From an uncultured Microbulbifer sp. (GTDB lineage: Bacteria > Pseudomonadota > Gammaproteobacteria > Pseudomonadales > Cellvibrionaceae), in assembly GCF_913055755.1 (NCBI RefSeq), contig NZ_CAJXKH010000036.1, forward strand, positions 1 to 33,993: DNA of 33,993 nucleotides, in the 5' to 3' direction. Below, piece by piece: positions 23,494-32,254 of the stretch. Position numbers and translations under genes: made by a program. The notes under the pieces are model-generated. The model searched no databases and was not told the origin of the DNA. It saw only the letters and a program-made list of their open reading frames with translations. Position 1 is the first letter of the stretch, and every line of letters starts with the position of its first letter.

Positions 23494-25878
23494 ATGAGTG
23501 ATTCCCCACAGGAACCACTCGCTATAAAAACACTATCCGGGGGGTCGCAGGCAAGCATGTCCAGTTCAATTTCGCCCAGTTCAATTTCATTTAAAGCCGC
23601 CAGCCTGTATACAGGTATCATACTGGCCAGCGGATTCGGCTACAGCTCATCACTAGCGGCTCAGGATTCTGCCGGCAAGGTCGTTGAAGAAGTCATCGTT
23701 ACCGCGCAGAAGCGCGATCAGGCACTCTCGGAAATCCCGATGTCGGTCAGCGTGCTCGGGGGTGAAGAGCTTGAGCGCCAGCAGGCCACCAACTTCGAAG
23801 ACCTGGTCAACAAAATTCCCGGCTTCAGCATTACCGGTAATACCGCGGGTATTTCCCGCATCACCCTGCGCGGGATCAATACCGGGGGCGTGGCCTCCAC
23901 GGTGGCGGTATATCTCGACGACGTCCCGTTCGGCTCCAGTAGCGGGCTGGCCAACGGCTCCATTCTTGCGGGGGATTTCGACACCTTCGATATGGCACGG
24001 GTGGAAGTACTGCGCGGACCACAGGGCACACTGTACGGTGCCAGTTCCCTCGGCGGGGTACTCAAGTACGTGCCCAATGCACCTTCCACCGATGGTGTTG
24101 AGAGCCGCTTTCGCACGACTCTGGAAAGTGTGGAAGATGGAGATCTCGGTTACGCGACTACCGGTGTGATCAATTTGCCGCTCAGTGACCAGCTGGCAGT
24201 TCGAGCCAGCGGCTTTTATCGCGCGGACTCGGGCTATATCGATTCGATCGGCAACAACCCGATTCCGAGCATGACAGACCCGAACGTCAATATTCACGAC
24301 GGGACCCAGGTAGAAGAAGACATTAACTCGGTGGATACCTACGGTGGTCGAATTGCGGCGCTGTACGAACCTTCGGATGCCTTCTCCCTCAACCTGATGG
24401 CGATGATGCAGAAGATTGAAACAGGTTCATCCAATATCATCGACGCCGACCCCGCCACCCTACAGCCACTGCACGACAGCCCCGTCAGATCCCGCTACCA
24501 CGACGACTTCTCCAATATCGAATACCAGGTCTACAGCGCTACCGCAAACTGGAACTTCGACGCCGTCACCCTGGAATCCATTACCAGCTACGGCAACTTC
24601 GAGCAGAACTACCAGGACGATATGGCCGCGGCGGAACTGGTACCGGGGACTTACCTCTCCTCGCTGGTTACCTACCTGCTCGGGCGGGACCCGGAAACCA
24701 TGCCCGTAAGCCTGGTGCAGGAACAGACCACTGCCACCGACAAGTTTACCCAGGAGCTGCGCCTGCTCTCGGCAGACAACGATACCTTCGAATGGATGAC
24801 CGGTGTCTATTACACCAAAGAGGATTCCGGCATTGACCCGCAGGTGTTTACCGCACTGGACCCCAACACCGGTGCCGCAGCCACCGGCGTACCCCTGGTC
24901 GCCGACCTGGCCCTTCCCTCAACCTTCGAGGAAATGGCGGTGTTTGCCAACGGCACCTGGTATATCACCCCGGATTTTGAAGTCGATTTCGGCGCGCGCG
25001 CCAGCACAAACGAACAGGTTGCCTCCCAGGTCCAGGACGGCTTCCTGGTGGGTGGCCCACTCGAATACGACGATACCAAGTCTTCGGAAAGTCCGTTCAC
25101 CTATTCGCTGTCGCCCCGCTACGAGTTCAGTAGCAACGCATCGGTCTACGCCCGCGTGGCCACCGGCTACCGTCCGGGTGGTCCCAACATCCTGCCACCC
25201 GGCGCACCCGAAGACACCCCAAGGACCTACGATTCCGACACCCTCACCAGCTACGAAGTCGGGCTGAAAACCAGCAGCGCGAACGGCATCTTCGCACTGG
25301 ATGTGAGCGCATTCTACCTGGACTGGGAAGACATCCAGCTGTTTGCCGTGGTTAATAACTTCGGGGTCAACGGCAATGGCGGTACCGCAGTGAGCAAGGG
25401 CTTCGAGTTCACCGCCAGCCTGCTGCCGGCCGACGGCCTGAACCTGTCCCTAAATGGTGCCTATACCGACGCCTACCTGACGGCGGACACGGACCCGGTG
25501 GTGGGAGGCTTCAATGGGGACCCGCTGACCTTTGTACCGGAGTGGAGCTTTGGCCTGAACGGCAGTTACGAGTGGCAGGTCATGGCGGATGCCACCGCCT
25601 ATGTCGGTGGTGATATCGGCTACACCGGCGATCGTCCCGCGGGCTTTTCCAATCGGGACACAGAGGGTAATCTGCGTATAGCGGATAGCTATACCACCGT
25701 GAACCTGCGCAGCGGCATCGACATGGGCCGCTGGAGCTTCGAGCTTTACGGCAAGAACCTGACTGACGAGATCGGCATTACCGCCATTGATGCGGAGGGC
25801 TCACTGCCAAACGGTGCCGTGGGCCTGGGCATGCTCCGCCCCCGGACCATCGGCCTTTCCGTGGGTGCGGACTTTTAA
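23494..25878 (+). CDS. TonB-dependent outer-membrane receptor
   Basis: 794 residues; GGGAGGT lies 8 bases before the ATG. The N-terminus is unusually long and Ser-rich before the hydrophobic signal segment (SLYTGIILASGFGYSSSLAAQ); a later ATG (SSSISPS) could be the true start. TonB box EEVIVTAQKR, plug domain (IPMSVSVLGGEEL ... VEVLRGPQGTLYGASSLGGVL), then a beta-barrel to the C-terminal ...SVGADF ending in phenylalanine, all standard. The style resembles oligomer-uptake receptors of Alteromonadales, Cellvibrionales and sphingomonads more than siderophore receptors. Placed directly behind the AraC gene with the paired operator, it probably brings the substrate of the catabolic operon across the outer membrane. 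Cargo inferred. Confidence 0.92.
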   Translation: MSDSPQEPLAIKTLSGGSQASMSSSISPSSISFKAASLYTGIILASGFGYSSSLAAQDSAGKVVEEVIVTAQKRDQALSEIPMSVSVLGGEELERQQATNFEDLVNKIPGFSITGNTAGISRITLRGINTGGVASTVAVYLDDVPFGSSSGLANGSILAGDFDTFDMARVEVLRGPQGTLYGASSLGGVLKYVPNAPSTDGVESRFRTTLESVEDGDLGYATTGVINLPLSDQLAVRASGFYRADSGYIDSIGNNPIPSMTDPNVNIHDGTQVEEDINSVDTYGGRIAALYEPSDAFSLNLMAMMQKIETGSSNIIDADPATLQPLHDSPVRSRYHDDFSNIEYQVYSATANWNFDAVTLESITSYGNFEQNYQDDMAAAELVPGTYLSSLVTYLLGRDPETMPVSLVQEQTTATDKFTQELRLLSADNDTFEWMTGVYYTKEDSGIDPQVFTALDPNTGAAATGVPLVADLALPSTFEEMAVFANGTWYITPDFEVDFGARASTNEQVASQVQDGFLVGGPLEYDDTKSSESPFTYSLSPRYEFSSNASVYARVATGYRPGGPNILPPGAPEDTPRTYDSDTLTSYEVGLKTSSANGIFALDVSAFYLDWEDIQLFAVVNNFGVNGNGGTAVSKGFEFTASLLPADGLNLSLNGAYTDAYLTADTDPVVGGFNGDPLTFVPEWSFGLNGSYEWQVMADATAYVGGDIGYTGDRPAGFSNRDTEGNLRIADSYTTVNLRSGIDMGRWSFELYGKNLTDEIGITAIDAEGSLPNGAVGLGMLRPRTIGLSVGADF

Positions 25879-25902
25879 GTCAAGCCGATCCGCAACAGAT
25901 GA

Positions 25903-25936
25903 CCGGCTCCCTCGTCGCCAGTGACGAGGGAGCCGG
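25903..25936. terminator. Perfect 14-bp stem-loop after the TonB receptor gene
   Basis: CCGGCTCCCTCGTC (25903-25916) and GACGAGGGAGCCGG (25923-25936) pair perfectly around a six-base loop, 24 bases after the receptor stop codon. No T-tract follows, so it may be a partial terminator or an mRNA-stabilising hairpin that lowers expression of the following DUF819 gene. Confidence 0.5.
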
Positions 25937-26003
25937 CTCGAAGGATCCACAGAGTAAGCTGTGACCGATTGCTGCAAAAAATAACAATAAAGGATGTCGC
26001 ACC

Positions 26004-27152
26004 GTGCCCTTGATTACTGCCGACCAGACTTTCGCCCTTTGCGCCGTGATCATGGCGATCATCTCTTTCGGAATGTGGGCGGAGAAAAAAAGCTGGGGAC
26101 AGAAACTGGGGGGACCGCTGATTCTTCTGGCCACCTCCATGCTGGCAGCCAACTCCGGCATCATTCCCTTCAGCGCACCGGTTTATGACACTATTGCCTC
26201 GCTGCTGGTACCAATGGCCATTCCACTATTACTGCTGCGGGCGGATTTTAAAACCATTTTTGTCGAATCCGGCACCATGCTGGTGGCATTTATCATCGCC
26301 GCCACGGCAACCGCCATCGGTGCGGTGGTGGCCGCTTCCGTGCTGGATCTCGGGTTACAGGAGGCCCAAATTACCGGTACCATCGCCTCCAGCTATATCG
26401 GCGGCTCGCTGAACTTTGTCGCCACTGCGGAAGCGGTTGGTATCAAGGATTCATCGCTGTACGTCGCAGGCCTGTCCGCAGACGCCGCCGGAGCGGTATT
26501 TTTCCTGGTACTGCTGATGCTGTTGCCCACGCTGCAATATGTACGCAACGCACTGCCTTCCAAATACATCGACGCGCACGGCAGCAGTGCACAAGTGTCC
26601 GCCGAGGGTAAAGAAGTACCGGAACCCGCACCGTTCAGGCTGCAGACGGCGACCAATGGTCTCACCGTCAGCCTGGTCATCTGTGCGCTGTCCGCTGCCA
26701 TCACTGCACTGCTGGATATCGGCGCCCTGTACATACTGGTGGTCACGGCGCTATCACTGATAGTCGCGAACTTTGCCAAACCCGTCGTCAGACAGGTTTC
26801 GTCAGAATTCGAGATTGGTTCGCTGTTCATGTATATCTTTTTTGTGGTGATCGGCGCGGGGGCAAACCTGAGCCAGGTACTCGGTGCAGCCCTGCCGATC
26901 GCGCTGTTGATCGTCGTTATGGTGCTGGTGCACTTCTGTATCCTGCTGTTTATCGGCAAGCTGATGAAACTCGACCTCGCCGAGGTCATCATTGCCTCCA
27001 ACGCCTGCATCCTGGGCCCCGCCCCTGCCGCCGCCCTGGCCGCCAGCAAAGGCTGGCAGGCGCTGGTCGCCCCGGGCATTCTCGTCGGTCTTTTCGGCTA
27101 CGCCATCGCGACATTCATTGGTGTGGCCATTGCAACGTTACTGGCCAGTTAA
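26004..27152 (+). CDS. DUF819 family membrane protein (YjcL-like)
   Basis: 382 residues starting at GTG (AAAGGA 10 bases upstream). About ten hydrophobic helices. Family stretches: SFGMWAEKKSWGQKLGGPLI, LLVPMAIPLLLLRADFK, SSYIGGSLNFVATAEAVG, and late SNACILGPAPAAALAASKGW with a repeat of the N-terminal half. DUF819 proteins are integral membrane proteins of unknown function that resemble secondary transporters. It lies 125 bp downstream of the TonB receptor gene and may import a product of the same pathway through the inner membrane. That role is inferred. It ends 4 bp from the convergent DUF4862 gene. Confidence 0.88.
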   Translation: MPLITADQTFALCAVIMAIISFGMWAEKKSWGQKLGGPLILLATSMLAANSGIIPFSAPVYDTIASLLVPMAIPLLLLRADFKTIFVESGTMLVAFIIAATATAIGAVVAASVLDLGLQEAQITGTIASSYIGGSLNFVATAEAVGIKDSSLYVAGLSADAAGAVFFLVLLMLLPTLQYVRNALPSKYIDAHGSSAQVSAEGKEVPEPAPFRLQTATNGLTVSLVICALSAAITALLDIGALYILVVTALSLIVANFAKPVVRQVSSEFEIGSLFMYIFFVVIGAGANLSQVLGAALPIALLIVVMVLVHFCILLFIGKLMKLDLAEVIIASNACILGPAPAAALAASKGWQALVAPGILVGLFGYAIATFIGVAIATLLAS

Positions 27153-27156
27153 TCGA

Positions 27157-28116
27157 CTACCCCGCAACCCGGTCCAATATTGTCAGCGCACCCTTGATAT
27201 AGGCCAGTCGCTCGGCGACGCCGAGGTTTTCCGGGCGCACGCCAATCTTGACTCCCAGCACACCCAACTGGCCTGTATCAGCCACTTCAAGACAACGCCG
27301 GAACTCGGACTCCGTGAGCAGGGAGCTGGGCTCGAAAGCCGGGATGTCAAAGGCCTGCGCAGGCGGCATATGAGTATCCCGCCACGCGCCGTAGGGCCCA
27401 TCCTGGCCGGAAACACCGGAAAACATCAGGCCACGAAGCAAGCCCGCCGCGCGCGCGGCGTTCAGGTGCGCTACCGGCCCATCCACACCGCGCGCCTCCA
27501 GCGCAGAGCGCCCCCAATTGATACACAGGCCTATGTGGCTGGCAGCCGTGCGATTCACCCTGCTCAATGCGCTTATTTCAGCGTCGATTGACAGGAAACC
27601 CTTGTCGGCGCTCTGCCCCTCTACATACGCATCGCAGTGCTCCAGCATCAGCGCCGCGCCATCCCAATCCCAGGACGCCAGGGTTTCCAGCGAGGTGGAC
27701 AGTGCCTCGGCACTGGCACAGCCCGAACTCACGCGCGGCGCGGCGTGGATAAATATCGCCTTGACCGCCTGGCGGCCGAGGTGGCGGTTCAGCTTGTGAA
27801 TTGCCTGGCGGGCCTGCTGGTAGAAGTCCAGCGCTGCCTGCCGGCCGGTCTCCACAGTCGAAGCAATACCGAAGCTGGCATCACCGCCCAGCCGTTGCAT
27901 GACACCCGGAATGCCCGTGAAAACAAAGTCCCACGCCGGATCAACAGTGGATAGAAACCAGTCGTCATCGTCCGGGTGCAAGGTTCCGGTAAACGGGTGC
28001 TCGAGCCCGCGGACATTTTGCATTGCCTTGAGGCCATTCAGGTATTCCGTTTGAATGGTGGGGTCCCAGGTCTCGGTGACCGGGGCTGTGGCATAAGCGC
28101 CAACAAAATAACCCAT
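27157..28116 (-). CDS. DUF4862 family protein
   Basis: 319 residues from the ATG at 28116, chosen because AGGAAAGAG lies just upstream; the longer frame (to 28251) is not protein-like. The sequence (MGYFVGAYATAP at the start, LEHPFTGTLHPDDDDWFL, DFVFTGIPGVMQRLG, HAAPRV, MLEHCDAY, CINWGRSALE, GLMFSGVSG) fits DUF4862, cytoplasmic proteins with an apparent TIM-barrel, xylose-isomerase-like pattern of conserved His, Glu and Asp at strand ends. Function unknown; an isomerase or epimerase is conceivable. It runs convergent to the DUF819 gene. Whether it belongs to the D-amino-acid island is unclear. Confidence 0.8.
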   Translation of the reverse strand: MGYFVGAYATAPVTETWDPTIQTEYLNGLKAMQNVRGLEHPFTGTLHPDDDDWFLSTVDPAWDFVFTGIPGVMQRLGGDASFGIASTVETGRQAALDFYQQARQAIHKLNRHLGRQAVKAIFIHAAPRVSSGCASAEALSTSLETLASWDWDGAALMLEHCDAYVEGQSADKGFLSIDAEISALSRVNRTAASHIGLCINWGRSALEARGVDGPVAHLNAARAAGLLRGLMFSGVSGQDGPYGAWRDTHMPPAQAFDIPAFEPSSLLTESEFRRCLEVADTGQLGVLGVKIGVRPENLGVAERLAYIKGALTILDRVAG

Positions 28117-28275
28117 AGCTCTCTTTCCTGTTCCGGTTCGCGTAGTTACTGCCCCGCAGGGCACATTCAACAAAAGCCCATTTTCCGCCACATAAATGTC
28201 ACCCAAATATGCGAGCAACGGAATTGAACGCCTATCTTGAAGGGAGTGCAATCAAATTGAAAAGGAAAAAATGAC

Positions 28276-28452
28276 ATGGAAGGGCTACTGGGCCTGTTGA
28301 TTCTCATCGCAGATATCTACGCCATCATCAAGATCCTGCAGAGTTCTGCCACCGGGTTAAAGAAACTGCTCTGGATAATCATTATTCTGGTATTGCCTGT
28401 TATCGGCCTGATCATCTGGTTCTTTGCCGGCCCCGGCGGGAAAGGCCGCTGA
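28276..28452 (+). CDS. PLDc_N (phospholipase D N-terminal-like) small membrane protein
   Basis: 58 residues: two hydrophobic helices (LLGLLILIADIYAIIKIL and LLWIIIILVLPVIGLIIWFF) joined by SSATGLKKL, ending GPGGKGR. This is the PLDc_N pattern: the membrane anchor of cardiolipin synthases, here as a stand-alone protein. AAGGAAAAAA precedes the second of two close ATGs (28271 is in another frame). Probably an inner-membrane protein of unknown function. The 195 bp after it contain nothing I recognise. Confidence 0.75.
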   Translation: MEGLLGLLILIADIYAIIKILQSSATGLKKLLWIIIILVLPVIGLIIWFFAGPGGKGR

Positions 28453-28647
28453 CGTAAAACTGGCCAAAGGGGAAGGGATACCCCGGGTAAAATCCAATAT
28501 CTCCGAGGTACCGCAACCAACATTCATTGCTTCCCCGGTGGAATCGAGGCTCATGGCTTTGCGCAGGGGCTGTACCCGCAACCGGCGGTCCCCAACATCG
28601 AAGACACTGCACATGTGCTATCCCGCCTGCTTCCCGTATCAGTGAGC

Positions 28648-29514
28648 TCACACCGCCTCAAGAGTGCCGGTAAGATGCACGCGCCGGCCTCCCCCGGTCG
28701 TTACGCGGAATTCATTACCCGCGCGCTCAAAGCGGGCTTTTGCCGGTAACAAAAGCGGACGCTTGAACTCGGCACTGATGGAGAAGCGACCGTCCAGAGG
28801 TGCGCCGGCGGTAATCGCCTGTAGCTCCGCCAGACATCGCGCCTTGGTCCACATGCCGTGGGCAATGGCGCGAGGAAATCCGAACAGCTTGGCAGTGAAC
28901 GCGTAGAGGTGGATGGGATTGCGGTCGCCGGATACCCCTGCATAGCGGCGGCCGGTATCAGCGGGTACCGGCCACTGCGAGATTGTCTCCGGCGTGAATT
29001 CTGTCGCTTTTTCCGCTCGTTTGCGCGGCTTTCTTTGACTCGTCCTGTCCCGCCGCAACATAGTGCAGACACTCTCCCAGACCACTGTTCCCTGCACCGT
29101 AACCTGTGTGTGCAAATCAAATTCCCAACCGCGATTCGCCTCGCGCGGGCCAGACAGCGTACAGTGAAAGTCCAGCAGCTCATCGGCAGTGATAGGGCGA
29201 TACTGGGTTATCTGATTGCTCACATGGACAATACCGAGCACCCGAAACGGGAAGGCATCTGAAGCCAGCAGGGAGAGCTGCAACGGCATGCCGAGCACAA
29301 ACGGGTATGAGGTCGGGATATACCCATCGTCAGAAAATCCGCAGGTGCGACGGTAATTCGCCAGGCGCACCGGATCACACTGCACCTTGTTGAGCCTGGC
29401 CTCTCCCAGAAGCCCCTGAGACGAATCAATCTTCCCCTTCTTGCGCGCAGTCAAGACGCGCCAGTAGAGGGACAGACTGGATGGGGCCGAGTTCAGCTCT
29501 ATGTTGATTGACAT
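28648..29514 (-). CDS. MaoC-like hotdog acyl dehydratase family protein
   Basis: 288 residues, cytoplasmic, double hotdog. The N-terminal half (about 1-160) is a degenerate hotdog (PTSYPFVLGMPLQLSLL, VHVSNQITQYRPI). The C-terminal half carries the hydratase motif YAGVSGDRNPIHLYAFTA with the catalytic Asp and His, then FPRAIAHGMWTKAR, as in MaoC/R-specific enoyl-CoA hydratases. Likely acts on acyl-CoA or acyl-ACP in fatty-acid or polyhydroxyalkanoate metabolism; its exact substrate is not visible. It is a single gene, divergent from the CE2-like esterase gene across a 188-bp gap. Confidence 0.85.
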   Translation of the reverse strand: MSINIELNSAPSSLSLYWRVLTARKKGKIDSSQGLLGEARLNKVQCDPVRLANYRRTCGFSDDGYIPTSYPFVLGMPLQLSLLASDAFPFRVLGIVHVSNQITQYRPITADELLDFHCTLSGPREANRGWEFDLHTQVTVQGTVVWESVCTMLRRDRTSQRKPRKRAEKATEFTPETISQWPVPADTGRRYAGVSGDRNPIHLYAFTAKLFGFPRAIAHGMWTKARCLAELQAITAGAPLDGRFSISAEFKRPLLLPAKARFERAGNEFRVTTGGGRRVHLTGTLEAV

Positions 29515-29702
29515 CTGGGTTGAGTCCGTAACAAATAATCGGATATGAGGGGATGATACCTTGCCGGGGGATTACGGCACAGGCCGGAGCCATTTCAACC
29601 GGATCATAGTGAATGTTAAATGACGTACAGTCACTCTTTACGGGACCGATACCCTGGCATTACCCTAGATTGCAATAATAGGCGGCAAAAACAACAATCA
29701 AT

Positions 29703-30791
29703 ATGACAGCTCTATCCCGACTTTTCTTTTCGCTCCCGTTTCTCGCGCTACTGAGCGTGACTGTCAGTGCCGCAGAGTTCATCCCTGCCGATGCGCCGGA
29801 ACTGCTGTACACAGGGCGTATCGATTTCCAGAACCCCAAGGCCCCGCGTCTATCCTGGCCCGGAAGCAGCATCAAAGCCAATTTCAGCGGTCCGGCGCTG
29901 AGCGTGATGCTGGACGACGAAAAAGGGGAAAATTTTTACAGCGTAATCGTCGATGGGGATAGCGCTCACCCCTACGTTCTACAAACCAATCCGGGTGAGC
30001 ACAGCTATGAAATTTCCCGCGCATTACCGCCGGGCACCCACTCACTGGAAATTTACAAGCGTACCGAGGGAGAAGAAGGTAGCAGTGCATTCAAGGGGCT
30101 CGCCCTTGCAGATGGCGCAGAGCTGTTACCTCCGCCCGCGCGCCCCAGCCGCCGCATGGAGATATACGGTGACTCGATCAGCTGCGGTATGGGCAATGAA
30201 GGCGCAGATAACGGCCCGGATCACCTTGCTGCGGACAAGAACAACTACTGGGCTTATGGCAGCGTCGCCGCACGGGCGCTCGACGCTGAAGTGCACACTA
30301 TCTGCAAAAGTGGCATTGGCATAATGGTCAGCTGGTTTCCGTTCACCATGCCCGCATATTACGATCAACTGAGTGCCGTGGGTGACAATGACAGCAAGTG
30401 GAATTTCGGCCGGTGGACGCCGGATGTGGTTGTGGTAAACCTGTTCCAGAACGACAGCTGGCTTATCGACCGGGAAAAGCGCTTGCAGCCCGCTCCCGAT
30501 ACCTCGCAGCGGGTACAGGCCTATGTCGATTTTGTGCGCAAAATACGCGCACAATACCCGGAAGCCTTTATCGTGTGTGCACTGGGCAGCATGGACGCAA
30601 CGTCCAGTGAAAAGTGGCCGGGCTATGTCCGGCAGGCTGTCACCGACATGCGCGAAACCTATCGGGACGACAAGCTGGCTACAGTATTTTTTGACTATAC
30701 CGGTTACGGCCAGCACCCGAGGGTCGCCCAGCACATTGCCAATGGCAACAAGCTTGCGGCTTTTATTCGGCAAAAACTGGGCTGGGACTGA
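29703..30791 (+). CDS. Secreted SGNH-fold acetyl esterase, CE2-like
   Basis: 362 residues with a signal peptide (LFFSLPFLALLSVTVSA). The first half (about 25-145) is a jelly-roll domain (YTGRIDFQNPKAPRLSWPGS...), the second an SGNH/GDSL hydrolase with IYGDSISCGMG (nucleophile S158), the NYWAYGSVAAR block, VVVNLFQND (oxyanion Asn) and GQHPRVAQH near the end (H338). This two-domain order is the CE2 family, whose characterised members deacetylate xylan or transfer acetyl groups to plant polysaccharides; Cellvibrio has well-studied examples. A polysaccharide O-acetyl esterase is likely. Its TGA abuts the stop of the convergent symporter gene with no spacer. Confidence 0.87.
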   Translation: MTALSRLFFSLPFLALLSVTVSAAEFIPADAPELLYTGRIDFQNPKAPRLSWPGSSIKANFSGPALSVMLDDEKGENFYSVIVDGDSAHPYVLQTNPGEHSYEISRALPPGTHSLEIYKRTEGEEGSSAFKGLALADGAELLPPPARPSRRMEIYGDSISCGMGNEGADNGPDHLAADKNNYWAYGSVAARALDAEVHTICKSGIGIMVSWFPFTMPAYYDQLSAVGDNDSKWNFGRWTPDVVVVNLFQNDSWLIDREKRLQPAPDTSQRVQAYVDFVRKIRAQYPEAFIVCALGSMDATSSEKWPGYVRQAVTDMRETYRDDKLATVFFDYTGYGQHPRVAQHIANGNKLAAFIRQKLGWD

Positions 30792-32168
30792 CTACACCAA
30801 CATCAGCCAACTCATCCCCGCAATAATCAGCGAGGCGAGTACACTCAGCACGGCACCCTCCCGCACCATTTCCTGAATCTGAATTTTGCCGGTACCGTAT
30901 GCAATGGCATTCGGTGCCGTTGCCACCGGCAACATGAAGGCACAGCTCGCGCACATTGCAGCCGGGATCATCAAGACCATGGGATCGAAACCGGCGGTTG
31001 TCGCCACGACAGCCAGTATCGGCATCAGGAGCGTTGCCGTGGCGGTATTGCTGGTGATCTCGGTAAGAAAGGTTACCGACAGGCAGAGCAGTACCAGCAT
31101 CAGCCACAGCGGCATATTGGTAAGGAACGCCAGCGCCTCCCCCATCATGTCACTGAGTCCGGACGCGACAAACCCTTTTGCAATCGCAATGCCACCGGCA
31201 AACAACAGCAGCATGCCCCAGGGGATACTCTCTGCTGCCGACCAGTCCAACAGGCGCCCACCCTTGCCATTGGGCACCAGGAACATCAATACCACCGCAC
31301 CAACGGCCACGGTGCTATCCCCGGCCCCCTCCACGCCGAACAACGCGCTCCAGCCCCCAAACGGCTCGTTGCGGGTCACCCAGAACAGGATTGCGATCCC
31401 GAAAACAGCTAGTGTGCGGATTTCCTCTGATCGCCATTCGCCGACCCTCGGACGCTCGATCTCCTTCTCCAGCTGTACATTCCGGGTCAGCCACAATGCC
31501 ATCACCGGCAGCGTAATCAGCACTATCGGCAGACCGATGGTCATCCAGTTCAGAAAACTGAATTCGCGACCGGTCACTTCCTCGTAGATACCCATAAAAA
31601 TGACATTGGGCGGGGTCCCCAGGGGGCTGCCGACACCGCCCAGGCTCGCTGCGTAGGCTATCCCCAGGATCAGTGCAATCGTGAGAGAGCGGTTGTCTAC
31701 GTGGGAAAGAATTGCCAGCGCAATCGGAAGCATCATTAAAGTGGTAGCGGTATTCGAGATCCACATGGAGAGCAGACCAGCGGCGAGCATAAACCCGAGG
31801 ACCAACCGACGGCCGCTGGACACACCGACGGCCTTCAGCATGTACAGTGCCAGCCGCTCGTGGGCACCACTTTTTTCCAGGGCTTTTGACAGCATAAATG
31901 CGCCCATAAGCAGGAGAATCACATGGCTCCCCAGGGCTGACGCAACAATCTTGTGGTCTGTTACTCCAAACAAAGGCAACAGGACAAAGGGAACCAGCGA
32001 GGTGGCAGGTATCGGCAGTGCTTCTGTAATCCACCAGATCACTGTGAGAAATGTGATCGCAGCCGTAACAGCCGGCAAATACGGCATGCGGATGAATGTC
32101 AGCAGTGCGTAAAATGCTATGGCCAGAATCGGGCCAAGCACAATAAAGCTCTGTCGTTCCAGACTCAT
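30792..32168 (-). CDS. SLC13/DASS-family sodium:anion symporter
   Basis: 458 residues, about eleven to twelve hydrophobic helices; GGGGGAT lies upstream of the ATG. The two family SNT motifs are present: MWISNTATTLMMLP and TEITSNTATATLLMP, plus YAASLGGVGSPLGTPPN, which together form the sodium and carboxylate sites of VcINDY-like transporters. Import of dicarboxylates (succinate, malate) or sulfate-like anions with sodium is expected; the TPPN and SNT sets favour di- or tricarboxylates. The gene is separated from the phosphatase gene by 86 bp on the same strand. Confidence 0.9.
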   Translation of the reverse strand: MSLERQSFIVLGPILAIAFYALLTFIRMPYLPAVTAAITFLTVIWWITEALPIPATSLVPFVLLPLFGVTDHKIVASALGSHVILLLMGAFMLSKALEKSGAHERLALYMLKAVGVSSGRRLVLGFMLAAGLLSMWISNTATTLMMLPIALAILSHVDNRSLTIALILGIAYAASLGGVGSPLGTPPNVIFMGIYEEVTGREFSFLNWMTIGLPIVLITLPVMALWLTRNVQLEKEIERPRVGEWRSEEIRTLAVFGIAILFWVTRNEPFGGWSALFGVEGAGDSTVAVGAVVLMFLVPNGKGGRLLDWSAAESIPWGMLLLFAGGIAIAKGFVASGLSDMMGEALAFLTNMPLWLMLVLLCLSVTFLTEITSNTATATLLMPILAVVATTAGFDPMVLMIPAAMCASCAFMLPVATAPNAIAYGTGKIQIQEMVREGAVLSVLASLIIAGMSWLMLV

Positions 32169-32254
32169 TATTTTCTATCCCCCTGGCGCCTTCCATTCAG
32201 CGCCTATCGTCGGGTAATTCCGGTAACGCCAAATACCCTGGTAATTTTCGCGTT

